The notes below the pieces were generated by a model. That model was not told the DNA's origin. It saw only the letters and a list, made by a program, of their open reading frames with translations, and did no database searches. Source: Propionicicella superfundia DSM 22317 (GTDB lineage Bacteria; Actinomycetota; Actinomycetes; Propionibacteriales; Propionibacteriaceae). From it: a DNA stretch of 64,000 nucleotides. A program made the position numbers and the translations under genes. Positions 1-7,652 of the stretch are shown piece by piece (the first letter of the stretch is position 1; each line of letters begins with the position of its first letter). The stretch spans positions 737,671-801,670 of the forward strand of contig NZ_KE384020.1 in assembly GCF_000423465.1 (NCBI RefSeq), given 5' to 3'.

Positions 1-528
1 GCGGCGTTCAGCAAGACCGCGGCCGCGGTGCAGCCCAGCATCGCCAAGCAGATCAACGCCGAGGTCGCCGCGCTCGAGCCCGCCGACGGCGAGTTCTCGC
101 TGACCAACCTCAGCGGCGACACCGTGACCCTCGCCGATCCGGCGATCGTGAACGGCCAGTCCGTCTCCTCCGGTGCGCTGGGTCAGTTCAAGGTCACCGA
201 CCTGCGTCAGGTCTCCAAGCCGGGCTGGACGCTCGGCACCACCGTGCAGCAGTTCACGCTGTCCGGTGGCACCGAGACCATCGAGAACAGCGCCCTCGGC
301 ATTGCGCCGCAGAGCGTCAACCAGTCGGGCGGCACCGCCGAGGCTCCGGCGCTCAGCGCAGCGCAGGTGTCCGGGAGCGCCACCTACCCGTGGAACTTCG
401 CCACCCTGGCGGCGGGGAAGTACTCCGGCGTGACGACGTTCGACGCCGACCTGCAGTTCACCGCCCCGCAGGGCAAGCCGGCCGGTACCTACACCTCGAC
501 GCTCACGCTGACGCTCATCTCCGAATGA
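1..528 (+). CDS. WxL-like domain surface protein, C-terminal part (5' end outside window)
   Basis: The frame is open from base 1, so only the last 175 residues are seen and the start lies upstream. The visible part carries a WxL-type signature: a W-T-L triplet (codons 226-234) followed by a short beta-rich stretch, and a C-terminal TYTSTLTLTL segment where classical WxL domains end in a TLTWTL-like motif. The second tryptophan is therefore leucine here. WxL domains of Firmicutes bind the cell wall non-covalently and are co-encoded with DUF916 proteins; the next gene is of that type, which supports the reading. No membrane segment is visible in this part, so the product is probably exported and held by wall or partner proteins. 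The missing N-terminus could carry another domain, for example a solute-binding domain, given the PstB-like ATPase downstream; that is a guess. Confidence 0.6.
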   Translation, partial: AAFSKTAAAVQPSIAKQINAEVAALEPADGEFSLTNLSGDTVTLADPAIVNGQSVSSGALGQFKVTDLRQVSKPGWTLGTTVQQFTLSGGTETIENSALGIAPQSVNQSGGTAEAPALSAAQVSGSATYPWNFATLAAGKYSGVTTFDADLQFTAPQGKPAGTYTSTLTLTLISE

Positions 529-607
529 GCCAGGGCCGGATGAACTCGTGCCGGTCGTCGCACTCGACCACATGACCGCATCCGGCTGAGCGGACCATCG
601 ACAAGGG

Positions 608-643
608 TCGTTCGCGCCCGGACCATCTCCCGGGCGCGAACGA
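608..643 (+). terminator. Strong hairpin after the WxL-like gene
   Basis: A perfect 14-bp inverted repeat (608-621 with 630-643, eight-base loop) lies 79 bases after the stop codon, inside the 224-bp gap before the DUF916-type gene. The stem is very GC-rich, but no T-run follows it. It could be a terminator or attenuator setting the stoichiometry of the first gene against the rest, or an mRNA-stabilising structure. The rest of the gap shows no gene. Confidence 0.5.
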
Positions 644-752
644 TCTGCGTCGCCGTCCCGTCATCACGCCGTCTCCTCCTCGTTCGCCATTGTTCAGCCG
701 GTGGCCACCCAACGACCATCCGCTCCTCTCTTCGAGACCACAAGGTGAAGCC

Positions 753-1907
753 ATGAACCTCCTGCGTGTCGTCCGCCTTGTCAGGACGCTGTTGACCACC
801 GCGATCCTCGTGCTGTGCGCCGTCGTCGCGCTCCCGGCCGCCTCCGCGCGAGCCGACGACACCACCGGCATCGCCATCGCTCCGGTCAGCGCCAAGGGCG
901 TGACCGATGGACGCAGTCGCTTCACCTACCAGGTCGACCCCGGGCAGAAGCTCACCGATCACGTCCGGGTCAGCAACGCCGGCACGACGTCGATCAAGGT
1001 CACCGTCTTCGCCACGGACGCCTACAACGCCGACAACGGCGACTTCGCCCTGCGCGACACGGCCGAGAAGGCGACCGGCGCCGGGTCGTGGGTCAGCTTC
1101 GGCGGAAAGCCGAAGCTGACGCTCACCCTCACCCGCGGCCAGAGCAGAGTCATCCCGTTCACCGTCACCGTGCCCAAGGACGCGACACCCGGTGACCACC
1201 CCGGCGGCGTCGTGGCATCGGCCACCCAGGTGGGCGACATCACCGTCGAGCGGCGCATCGCGAACCGGATGTACGTGCGGGTGTCCGGCGACCTCCAGCC
1301 CAACCTCACCATCAGCAGCCTCTCCGGCGCCCACAAGAGCGGCCTCAACCCCGCCGACGGCTCGGTGACCGTGACCGCCACCATCACCAACAGCGGCAAC
1401 GTGGCGCTCGAAGGCGTCCTCACCCTGTCGGCGAGCACCTGGTTCGGGATCGGTGTCGGGGAGACCACGCGTCAGCCGCTCTCGGAGATCCTGCCCGGCA
1501 ACACCAGAACGGTGGTCGTCGAACTGGCCGGAGTACCACAGGCCGGCTACGCCCAGGTCAAGCTGCTGCTCCAGTCCGGCATCTCCGGAGACGCCCCCGA
1601 CCCCGGGCCGCTCCCAGTGGTCGAACGAGACGTCTTCGTGTTCGCCGTACCGTGGATCGTCCTCGGCGTGCTGGCACTGGCCGTCGCCGTATGGCTGGTG
1701 CTGCGCTGGCGTCGCCGCCGCGACGCGAAGCGCGCCGCCGAATGGCTCGCCTACACCGAGGCCGAGGCGAGACGGCAGGCAACCCAGGCAGCCTCGGCCG
1801 CCCCCGAGGCACCTCCGGGGCAGAGTCCCCCGGACACCGGACAGCCCCCGTCCCCGCACGACATCCCTTCCGACCCGTACGGAAGCGGCCGGGAGGGCAC
1901 GCGTTGA
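753..1907 (+). CDS. DUF916-type (WxL-associated) membrane-anchored surface protein
   Basis: 384 residues. The ATG at 753 is chosen because AAGGTGAAG lies just upstream and it opens directly onto a signal peptide (residues 1-34, cut near ASARA/DD). Residues about 38-180 resemble the DUF916/WxL-partner fold: a PGQ turn, NAG and an A-T-DA motif, and a late VPKDATPGDHPGG segment typical of the family. Residues about 190-280 form a second Ig-like domain. A hydrophobic helix (about 295-315) followed by RWRRRRD anchors the C-terminus, leaving a Pro-rich cytoplasmic tail of about 65 residues. In Firmicutes such proteins act with WxL proteins on peptidoglycan; here it probably displays the upstream WxL-like protein. 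Its stop overlaps the next start. Confidence 0.75.
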   Translation: MNLLRVVRLVRTLLTTAILVLCAVVALPAASARADDTTGIAIAPVSAKGVTDGRSRFTYQVDPGQKLTDHVRVSNAGTTSIKVTVFATDAYNADNGDFALRDTAEKATGAGSWVSFGGKPKLTLTLTRGQSRVIPFTVTVPKDATPGDHPGGVVASATQVGDITVERRIANRMYVRVSGDLQPNLTISSLSGAHKSGLNPADGSVTVTATITNSGNVALEGVLTLSASTWFGIGVGETTRQPLSEILPGNTRTVVVELAGVPQAGYAQVKLLLQSGISGDAPDPGPLPVVERDVFVFAVPWIVLGVLALAVAVWLVLRWRRRRDAKRAAEWLAYTEAEARRQATQAASAAPEAPPGQSPPDTGQPPSPHDIPSDPYGSGREGTR

Positions 1908-2764
1908 CGCGCCGATGGACGACAGCGCCCCTGACAGCGTCGCTGGCCATTCTCGTGGCCGCGGCGCTGCCGGTCCTCGCACCGAAGGCGCAGGCCGATG
2001 AGGCGGACAGAGAAGGCGGCGGTCGCGGCGTCGGCGTCTCGGTGATCGTCGCGAGCACGAGCCCCACGCCGACCGTCACCGCGACCGGCACTCCCCGGCC
2101 GAGCCCGGGCACATCGTCCGCGCGGCCCGGGAACGGCGACGACAACGACGACCAGGGCAATGGCGGCCAGGGGGGCAACAGCCAGGGCGGAAACCAGAAC
2201 GACCAGGGCGGCGGCCAGCCGAGCACGCCCGACCCGTCGGCGTCGCAGACGTCCACGCCCGTCGCCGAACCCGACGGCGCCGGGGGGCTGTCGGAGGACG
2301 GGACGCTCTATGTGAGCGGGCTGATCCTCGTCCACAAAGCCTCGCTGAACCCGCTACGCGGGACGCTCCTGCTGCGCCTCACCGTTCGCAACGTCAGCGC
2401 CAAGCCCGCCGATGCGACCGCCGTCTTCTGGGTGACCCAGATCTTCGGGGGCACGATCGGCTCGCCGATCACCGTCGAGATCCCGGGTCTTCAGCCCGAC
2501 GAGACGCGGCCCGTCGAGGTCACGATCGACGGCGTCGGCCAGTGGACCTTCGTCACCGGCCACGCCACGCTCACCAAGAAGACCGGGGACGGTGAGACGC
2601 CCGTCGCACCGGTGAACCGTGACATGGCGACGTTCACCCCACCGTGGTTCGTCCTGGTGCTCGCGGCACTCGGCGGTGTCGCCGCCCTCGTCCACCGGCA
2701 GCGCAGGTCCGCTCGGCGTACGCACACCTCCAAGCCCGCCGCCGTGGTCAGGACGCCCAAGTGA
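1904..2764 (+). CDS. Membrane-anchored surface protein with one Ig-like domain, WxL/DUF916 cluster
   Basis: 286 residues from a TTG start that shares bases with the previous stop (TTGA). GGGAGGG lies eight bases upstream and the signal peptide (residues 1-32, ending AQA) begins exactly here, so I prefer it to longer alternatives. Residues about 33-125 are a low-complexity linker rich in Gly, Asn, Gln, Asp, Pro and Ser/Thr, likely a wall-spanning spacer. Residues about 130-235 form a beta domain that aligns with the second domain of the preceding DUF916-type protein (HKASLNP here, HKSGLNP there; FGGTIG against FGIGVG; both with a P..TR.V.V...GV turn). A C-terminal helix (about 246-264) and an RQRRSARR stop-transfer anchor it. 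Its exact role is unknown. Confidence 0.65.
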   Translation: MTRRWTTAPLTASLAILVAAALPVLAPKAQADEADREGGGRGVGVSVIVASTSPTPTVTATGTPRPSPGTSSARPGNGDDNDDQGNGGQGGNSQGGNQNDQGGGQPSTPDPSASQTSTPVAEPDGAGGLSEDGTLYVSGLILVHKASLNPLRGTLLLRLTVRNVSAKPADATAVFWVTQIFGGTIGSPITVEIPGLQPDETRPVEVTIDGVGQWTFVTGHATLTKKTGDGETPVAPVNRDMATFTPPWFVLVLAALGGVAALVHRQRRSARRTHTSKPAAVVRTPK

Positions 2765-3888
2765 CCGATGGCACTCACCTCTCAGGCCGGCCATCGCCCC
2801 ACCCCGGCACAGATCCCCGCCGCCTGGCGGGGCCCGGCCTTCCCACGGCCGACGGCGACCTCGGCCGCACCGGCCCACCCCCGCCGTCCGCACCGCCGGG
2901 AACGCCCGGACCACCGAAGACAGCCAAGCCCCCAAAACCACCGAGAGCGCCCAAGAAGTCCCGCTCCCCGGGCGCGGCGGCCCCGCGTCCGCCGCGGCTG
3001 CCCGGAAGGCTCCCGCACACGCTCCCTCCTCCTGTGCCCCTGAGCCCCCGCCTGCTCCTCATCCGCGGGAGCCTGACGATGATCGGCGTCATCGCGGCCG
3101 GGTTCCTGCTGAACCTGCTGATCCTCAGCCATCTCCAATACGCCGTCTCCCAACAGCAGTTGCGGGCGACCTACACCGACCAACTGGCCGCCGGCACCGC
3201 CCCGGTCAGCGAGGGAAACTTCGAGGACGTCCTGCTGCAGGACGGCGAGCCCGTCGCCCGCATCGAGATCCCCGCCATCGGTGTGGACGCCATCGTGGTG
3301 GAGGGAACCTCGTCGGGCACGCTCACCGCGGGGCCCGGCCATCGCCGCGACACGGGGCTTCCGGGGCAGGCCGGCGCCAGCGTCCTGATGGGGCGAGCTG
3401 CCGCCTACGGAGGACCGTTCAGCCGGATCCAGGAACTGGCGCCCGGAGAGACCATCAGCGTGGTCACCGGACAGGGCGAGCACATCTACGAGGTCATCGG
3501 CGTCCGCTACGCGGGAGATCCCTCGCCGGCACCGCTCACCGCGGGCGAAGGACGCCTCGTCCTCGAGACCGCGCGGGGGTTCCCCTACATGCCGAACGGC
3601 GTGGTGCGGGTCGACGCGCAACTCGTGTCCACGACGCAGCCGGCGGGACTGCGCGAGACCACGCGACGCACCCTCGCGCCCGAGGACAAGGAACTGGCCG
3701 GCGACACGACCTCCGTGTGGGCGTTGGTCTTCGCCCTGCAGTTCCTGGTGATCGCCGAGATCGCCGGCGTGTACTCGCTGCGCACCTTCGGCGCCGCGAA
3801 GGCCTGGGTCGTCTTCGTGCCCGTGCTGGTCCTCAGCGGACTGCTCGTGGCCGATCAGGTGACACGACTGCTGCCCAATCTCATGTGA
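2761..3888 (+). CDS. Sortase-fold membrane protein lacking catalytic His and Cys
   Basis: 375 residues from a GTG overlapping the previous stop (GTGA). Residues 1-100 are a Pro/Arg-rich cytoplasmic segment; a membrane helix (about 103-125) is followed by an extracellular domain with clear sortase features (ARIEIPAIGVDAIVVEG, GPGHRRDTGLPGQ, YGGPFSRI). The positions that should be catalytic are changed: the usual GHR is GRA (Arg 212 replaces His), and the usual TLTTC is LVLETA (Ala 271 replaces Cys). The catalytic Arg also cannot be matched in the NGVVRVDA strand. Two more helices (about 317-335 and 343-363) end the protein. Transpeptidation is therefore unlikely; it may be a binding or scaffolding relative working with the anchored proteins upstream. 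Family membership is clear; function is inferred. Confidence 0.75.
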   Translation: MTDGTHLSGRPSPHPGTDPRRLAGPGLPTADGDLGRTGPPPPSAPPGTPGPPKTAKPPKPPRAPKKSRSPGAAAPRPPRLPGRLPHTLPPPVPLSPRLLLIRGSLTMIGVIAAGFLLNLLILSHLQYAVSQQQLRATYTDQLAAGTAPVSEGNFEDVLLQDGEPVARIEIPAIGVDAIVVEGTSSGTLTAGPGHRRDTGLPGQAGASVLMGRAAAYGGPFSRIQELAPGETISVVTGQGEHIYEVIGVRYAGDPSPAPLTAGEGRLVLETARGFPYMPNGVVRVDAQLVSTTQPAGLRETTRRTLAPEDKELAGDTTSVWALVFALQFLVIAEIAGVYSLRTFGAAKAWVVFVPVLVLSGLLVADQVTRLLPNLM

Positions 3889-3934
3889 CCTTGACGCGTC
3901 CGAGGCCCCGGACATCGACATGACAGGAGGAACG

Positions 3935-4789
3935 ATGGCCATCATCGTCCAGCCGCAAGACCCCACAGAGGTCCTGCACACCGCCCGCAGGCCGGCACCT
4001 GAGGCCGCTCCCCCACTGGCCGGTCTCGAAGCCCGCAGCATCTCCGCCTGGTTCGGGGATCACAAGGTTCTCGACAGGGTGTCGCTGACCATGCCGGCCG
4101 GCGTCGTCACCTCGCTCATCGGGCCGTCGGGGTGCGGCAAGTCGACCTTCCTGCGGATCCTCAACCGGATGCACGAGCTCGTGCCGTCCGCCTCGCTGGC
4201 GGGTGAGGTGCTGCTCGACGGCGACGACATCTACGACCGCAGCCACCGGCTGGTCGACGCCCGCAAGAAGATCGGCATGGTGTTCCAGAAACCGAATCCG
4301 TTCCCGGCCATGTCGATCTACGACAACGTGGTCGCGGGACTCAGGCTCACCGGGGTCAGGCCCGCCCGCCAGGAGAAGGACGAACTGGTGGAGTCCTGCC
4401 TGATACGCGCCGGTCTGTGGTCCGAGGTCAAGAACAGGCTCCGCGAGCCCGGCGGCGGCCTGTCGGGCGGCCAGCAGCAACGCCTCTGCATCGCGCGGTC
4501 CCTCGCCGTCAGGCCACGGATCCTGCTGATGGACGAACCCTGCTCGGCGCTGGACCCGACCTCGACCAGGGTGATCGAGGAGACGATGCTGGAGCTGCGT
4601 CACGAGGTGACCATCGTCATCGTGACCCACAACATGCAGCAGGCGCAGCGGGTGTCCCAGCAGTGCGCCTTCTTCCTGGCCTCCCAGGGCACGCCGGGGA
4701 TCATCGTCGAGCACGGCGACACGGCGGCGATGTTCGACTCCCCTCAGGACCAGCGCACCTACGACTACGTCACCGGCCGGTTCGGATGA
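3935..4789 (+). CDS. PstB-like phosphate-type ABC transporter ATP-binding protein
   Basis: 284 residues. AGGAGG at 3925-3930 places the start at ATG 3935 rather than the in-frame ATG at 3920. All ATPase motifs are intact: Walker A GPSGCGKST (63-71), Q-loop Q118, LSGGQ (176-180), Walker B ILLMDEP (196-202) and H232. The closest family by feel is PstB, which drives PstCA phosphate import, but no permease gene lies in the window. The first 30 residues are an unusual Pro/Ala-rich extension. It sits inside the envelope operon, 46 bases after the sortase-fold gene and overlapping the transglycosylase gene by ATGA, so it may energise a membrane complex of this cluster rather than phosphate uptake. 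Permeases upstream of the window or elsewhere remain possible. Confidence 0.8.
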   Translation: MAIIVQPQDPTEVLHTARRPAPEAAPPLAGLEARSISAWFGDHKVLDRVSLTMPAGVVTSLIGPSGCGKSTFLRILNRMHELVPSASLAGEVLLDGDDIYDRSHRLVDARKKIGMVFQKPNPFPAMSIYDNVVAGLRLTGVRPARQEKDELVESCLIRAGLWSEVKNRLREPGGGLSGGQQQRLCIARSLAVRPRILLMDEPCSALDPTSTRVIEETMLELRHEVTIVIVTHNMQQAQRVSQQCAFFLASQGTPGIIVEHGDTAAMFDSPQDQRTYDYVTGRFG

Positions 4790-5691
4790 CCGGCGCGATC
4801 CGGGCCGCGTCTCCGGCCGCGGCGCCCGGCACCCCCACACCGTCCCCGGCGGAGGACACCGGTCCGGGGCGGCGCTACGCCGACGCCGATCCGGCAGGTC
4901 CCACCGGCGGCCGGGTCGCCCGTCGCGGACGGGCGTGGGGACACGTCCTGTCGGGTCTCGCGGTCCTCGCGACCTGCGCCGCGGTCGCGGTCGTCGTCCT
5001 CGCCGTCAGCGGTGCCCGCGCCGCCGACGGCGAGACGGGCACCGTCGAGGCCGCGCCGGTGGCGGCCGGGACGCAGCGAGCCGGGCCCGCCCCGACGAGC
5101 GCCGCGAGCCGCTCGGCGGGCTCGCCCGTCCGGCGCGTCGACCCGACGTGGGCGCGACGCACCGCCGACGCGACAGGCATCCCCCGGCGCGCGCTGCTCG
5201 CGTACGCGGCCGCCGATCTGACCATCACCGCCGAGCAACCCTCCTGCGGCCTCTCGTGGAACACGCTGGCGGCGATCGGCGAGGTCGAGTCGTCCCACGC
5301 GCGCGAGGGCGGCGCGACCCTGCTGGAGTCCGGCACGACCGACACGCCGATTCTCGGCCCCGTCCTCGACGGGCAGGGGTTCGCCGCGATCAGGGACACC
5401 GACGACGGGGTCTGGGACGGCCACACCACCTGGGACAGGGCCGTCGGGCCCATGCAGTTCATCCCGTCCACGTGGCGGCAGTGGGCGGCGGACGGAAACG
5501 GCGACGGCACGGCGGACCCCAACTCGATCGACGACGCCGGTCTCGCCGCCGCGCGCTACCTGTGCGCGTCGGGGCCGGTGACGAGCCCCGCGGGCTGGAG
5601 GGCCGCCGTGTACTCCTACAACCACTCCGACGCGTACGTCGACAAGGTCGCGGCGATCGCCAACCGCTACGCGGCGCTGACGCCCCGATGA
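4786..5691 (+). CDS. Membrane-anchored lytic murein transglycosylase-like protein
   Basis: 301 residues; the ATG at 4786 overlaps the preceding stop (ATGA). A Pro/Ala-rich cytoplasmic head (1-49) precedes one membrane helix (about 50-75), then an Ala/Ser/Thr-rich linker and a soluble transglycosylase domain (about 125-301). The catalytic motif IGEVESSHA fits the SLT2/MltB-like group in actinobacteria; Glu168 is the likely catalytic acid by alignment with VESxHG. AVGPMQFIPSTWRQW and the YSYNHSDAYV stretch are further family hallmarks. The enzyme would cut the glycan strand of peptidoglycan from the outer membrane face. Its place between an ATPase gene and a PASTA kinase gene, coupled by overlaps, suggests local wall opening under control of the kinase. 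Confidence 0.82.
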   Translation: MTGAIRAASPAAAPGTPTPSPAEDTGPGRRYADADPAGPTGGRVARRGRAWGHVLSGLAVLATCAAVAVVVLAVSGARAADGETGTVEAAPVAAGTQRAGPAPTSAASRSAGSPVRRVDPTWARRTADATGIPRRALLAYAAADLTITAEQPSCGLSWNTLAAIGEVESSHAREGGATLLESGTTDTPILGPVLDGQGFAAIRDTDDGVWDGHTTWDRAVGPMQFIPSTWRQWAADGNGDGTADPNSIDDAGLAAARYLCASGPVTSPAGWRAAVYSYNHSDAYVDKVAAIANRYAALTPR

Positions 5692-7541
5692 CGCCGGGAC
5701 CGCCGCCGCACCCCTCTCGGGACGAGGCGGACGCGGTCCGGCAGCCGATGGGCGAGCTGTTCGGCGGCCGTTATGTGATCGGCGGACTGCTGGGAGTCGG
5801 CGGCTCGGCGGCCGTGTACGAGGCCGAGGACGCGCAGGCCTCACCTGCCGAGGACGATCGGGTGGCCGTGAAGGTGCTGCACCCTCAGTTGTGCGCCCGG
5901 GTCGAGACCAGGGAGGCGTTCCTCCGCGAGGCCCGGCTCGCGCAGGGGCTGCGCCACCCCAACGTCGTCGCGGTACGCGGCTCCGGCGTGTACGACGCGG
6001 GCGGCGTGACCCTCGCCTGGATCGCCCTCGAACTCGTCACCGGTCCGACACTCGCGGAATGGGTCGGGAAGGCCGGACCGGCGCCGCCGGCCGTCGCGGT
6101 GGGCGTGATGGACGGCGTCCTGGCGGGATTGGCCGCAGCCCACGCGCATGGCCTGGTGCACCGGGACGTGTCGCCCCGCAACGTCCTGCTGGCGGGGTCA
6201 TCCGCCGTTCTGCCCCGGGGACGCGCGTCTCCCGGCCGTGCGAAGCTGGTGGACTTCGGGCTGGCCGACGCCGCCGGGCGGACCACCGTCGGCGGTGACG
6301 TGCTGTTGACCCACGACGGCGGCGGGGACACCGTGGTGGGAAGCGCGCAGTACATGTCCCCCGAGCAGGCCCGCGGCAGGCCGGTCTCGGCGTCCGGCGA
6401 CCTCTACCAGGCGGGCGCCCTGTTGTACTTCCTGCTGACAGGACAGCCGCCCTATCCGCGCGGCACCGCCGACCAGGTGCTGCAGGCGCACCTGTCGGCA
6501 CCGCCTCCCGTGCCGTCGGTGGTCGTTCCCGCCGCGCATCCCCTGGACCGGGTGGTCACGACAGCGATGGCGAAGGATCCCTCCCGCCGGTTCCGCGACG
6601 CCGACGAGTTCCGCCACGCCCTCCACCACGCGCTGGAGGCGGCGACGGGGACGCCCCGGACGCGCGTCCTGCCGCTCGGGACCGGCGCGCCCACCGAGGC
6701 GGTCGCGAGCATCCCCGGACCGGGCCACCAACCCTCCGCGGCCGCGCCCGTCGTCTCCGATGTCTCGCCGGCCGTGCCTCCGGCTGCAGCGACGAGTTCC
6801 CCGTTGAGCTATCTCGGCCCGCCGGTCGAGCCTCGGTCCGCAGCGGAGCCGCTCGCGTCGGAGTGGGGGGACGATCGCAGTTCCGGAGGGTTGGTCGCGG
6901 CCGGGGTCGTCGTCGTCACCGGGCTGGCGGTCTGGGCCGTCGTGGCCGCGTTCGCGAGCCCGGCGCCGAGCGTGCTCCCCACCGCGCCTGCTCCGCGGAC
7001 CGCGAGCCTGTCGCCTGCCGCGGCACCGTCCCCCTCGGCGTCGCGGACGTCCGCCCCGTCGCCGTCACAGACCCCGACGGTGCGCACTGTGGCAGTTCCC
7101 TCCCTCGCAGGCTCGCTCGCCGAGGCAGAGGCGGCACTGCGGCGGGCGGGTCTGACGCTCGGCGCGGTGTCCCGTGTCCAGTCCGCGAGTGCGGAGGGGC
7201 AGGTGCTGGGCCAGTCGCCGGACGCCGGCGAACCGGCCGCGCCGGGAAGCACGGTGGACGTCGTGGTGGCGAGCGGCTTCAATGCGGTCCCCAGCGTCGC
7301 CGGGCTCACGCTCGCGGCCGCGACCGCGGTCGTCGAATCGGCCGGGCTCACCGCCGTCCCCGATTCCCCGGACGCCGCCGCCGCGCGAACCGTCACCGGA
7401 TCGCTGCCCGCGGCCGGCGTCGTCGTGCGCCTCGGCACGCGCGTCGCCCTGCTGGTCGCACCGGAGGCGACGACGCCGAGCCCGGACGCGACATCCGGCG
7501 GATCGCCGCCGTCCTCGGCGCCGCCGCCGAGCGGCCCGTGA
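5688..7541 (+). CDS. Transmembrane Ser/Thr protein kinase with two PASTA domains
   Basis: 617 residues; the ATG at 5688 overlaps the transglycosylase stop (ATGA). The kinase domain spans about 28-318: Gly-rich loop GLLGVGGSAAVY, ATP-anchoring Lys62 in VAVKV, HRD at 158-160, DFG at 189-191 and SPEQ in the activation region. After HRD comes VSPRN instead of the usual LKPxN, so the catalytic-loop lysine is serine. A Pro/Ala-rich juxtamembrane region leads to one membrane helix (401-423), then two PASTA repeats (about 466-528 and 532-592) and a Pro/Ser tail. PASTA kinases sense wall fragments or lipid II and phosphorylate division and wall proteins. This is not the usual PknB locus with FtsW and PBP genes, so it is probably a dedicated kinase for this cluster. 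Confidence 0.88.
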   Translation: MTPGPPPHPSRDEADAVRQPMGELFGGRYVIGGLLGVGGSAAVYEAEDAQASPAEDDRVAVKVLHPQLCARVETREAFLREARLAQGLRHPNVVAVRGSGVYDAGGVTLAWIALELVTGPTLAEWVGKAGPAPPAVAVGVMDGVLAGLAAAHAHGLVHRDVSPRNVLLAGSSAVLPRGRASPGRAKLVDFGLADAAGRTTVGGDVLLTHDGGGDTVVGSAQYMSPEQARGRPVSASGDLYQAGALLYFLLTGQPPYPRGTADQVLQAHLSAPPPVPSVVVPAAHPLDRVVTTAMAKDPSRRFRDADEFRHALHHALEAATGTPRTRVLPLGTGAPTEAVASIPGPGHQPSAAAPVVSDVSPAVPPAAATSSPLSYLGPPVEPRSAAEPLASEWGDDRSSGGLVAAGVVVVTGLAVWAVVAAFASPAPSVLPTAPAPRTASLSPAAAPSPSASRTSAPSPSQTPTVRTVAVPSLAGSLAEAEAALRRAGLTLGAVSRVQSASAEGQVLGQSPDAGEPAAPGSTVDVVVASGFNAVPSVAGLTLAAATAVVESAGLTAVPDSPDAAAARTVTGSLPAAGVVVRLGTRVALLVAPEATTPSPDATSGGSPPSSAPPPSGP

Positions 7542-7545
7542 CCTC

Positions 7546-7610
7546 GCGCCGAACGCTCCGAAACCGCCGGATTCGCGCCGAATTCCGGCAGAACCGGAGC
7601 ACTCGACGCG
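7546..7610. repeat. Palindromic intergenic element, copy A
   Basis: This 65-base stretch lies between two convergent genes and matches 29932-29996, also between convergent genes. It contains an imperfect hairpin (7555-7571 with 7584-7600, 13 of 17 pairs). A second, perfect 13-bp pair of arms, CGCCGAACGCTCC at 7547-7559 and its complement at 7627-7639, encloses it. It may act as a two-way transcription stop or be a REP-like mobile repeat. Confidence 0.6.
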
Positions 7611-7652
7611 AACGGACGGCGGAAGGGGAGCGTTCGGCGCAGGCCGGAGCGG

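Noticed and set aside
489-1982. A 497-codon minus-strand frame over the DUF916-type gene
   Set aside because: It is antisense to a gene with clear signal peptide, domains and ribosome site; no family features.
2121-2240. Gly/Asn/Gln-rich repeats in the third gene as a tandem DNA repeat or CRISPR
   Set aside because: It is an in-frame low-complexity protein linker; no regular repeat-spacer pattern exists here or elsewhere in the window.
2354-4041. Long minus-strand frames opposite the sortase-fold and ATPase genes
   Set aside because: Shadow frames of low complexity; the plus-strand products have motifs and coupled starts.
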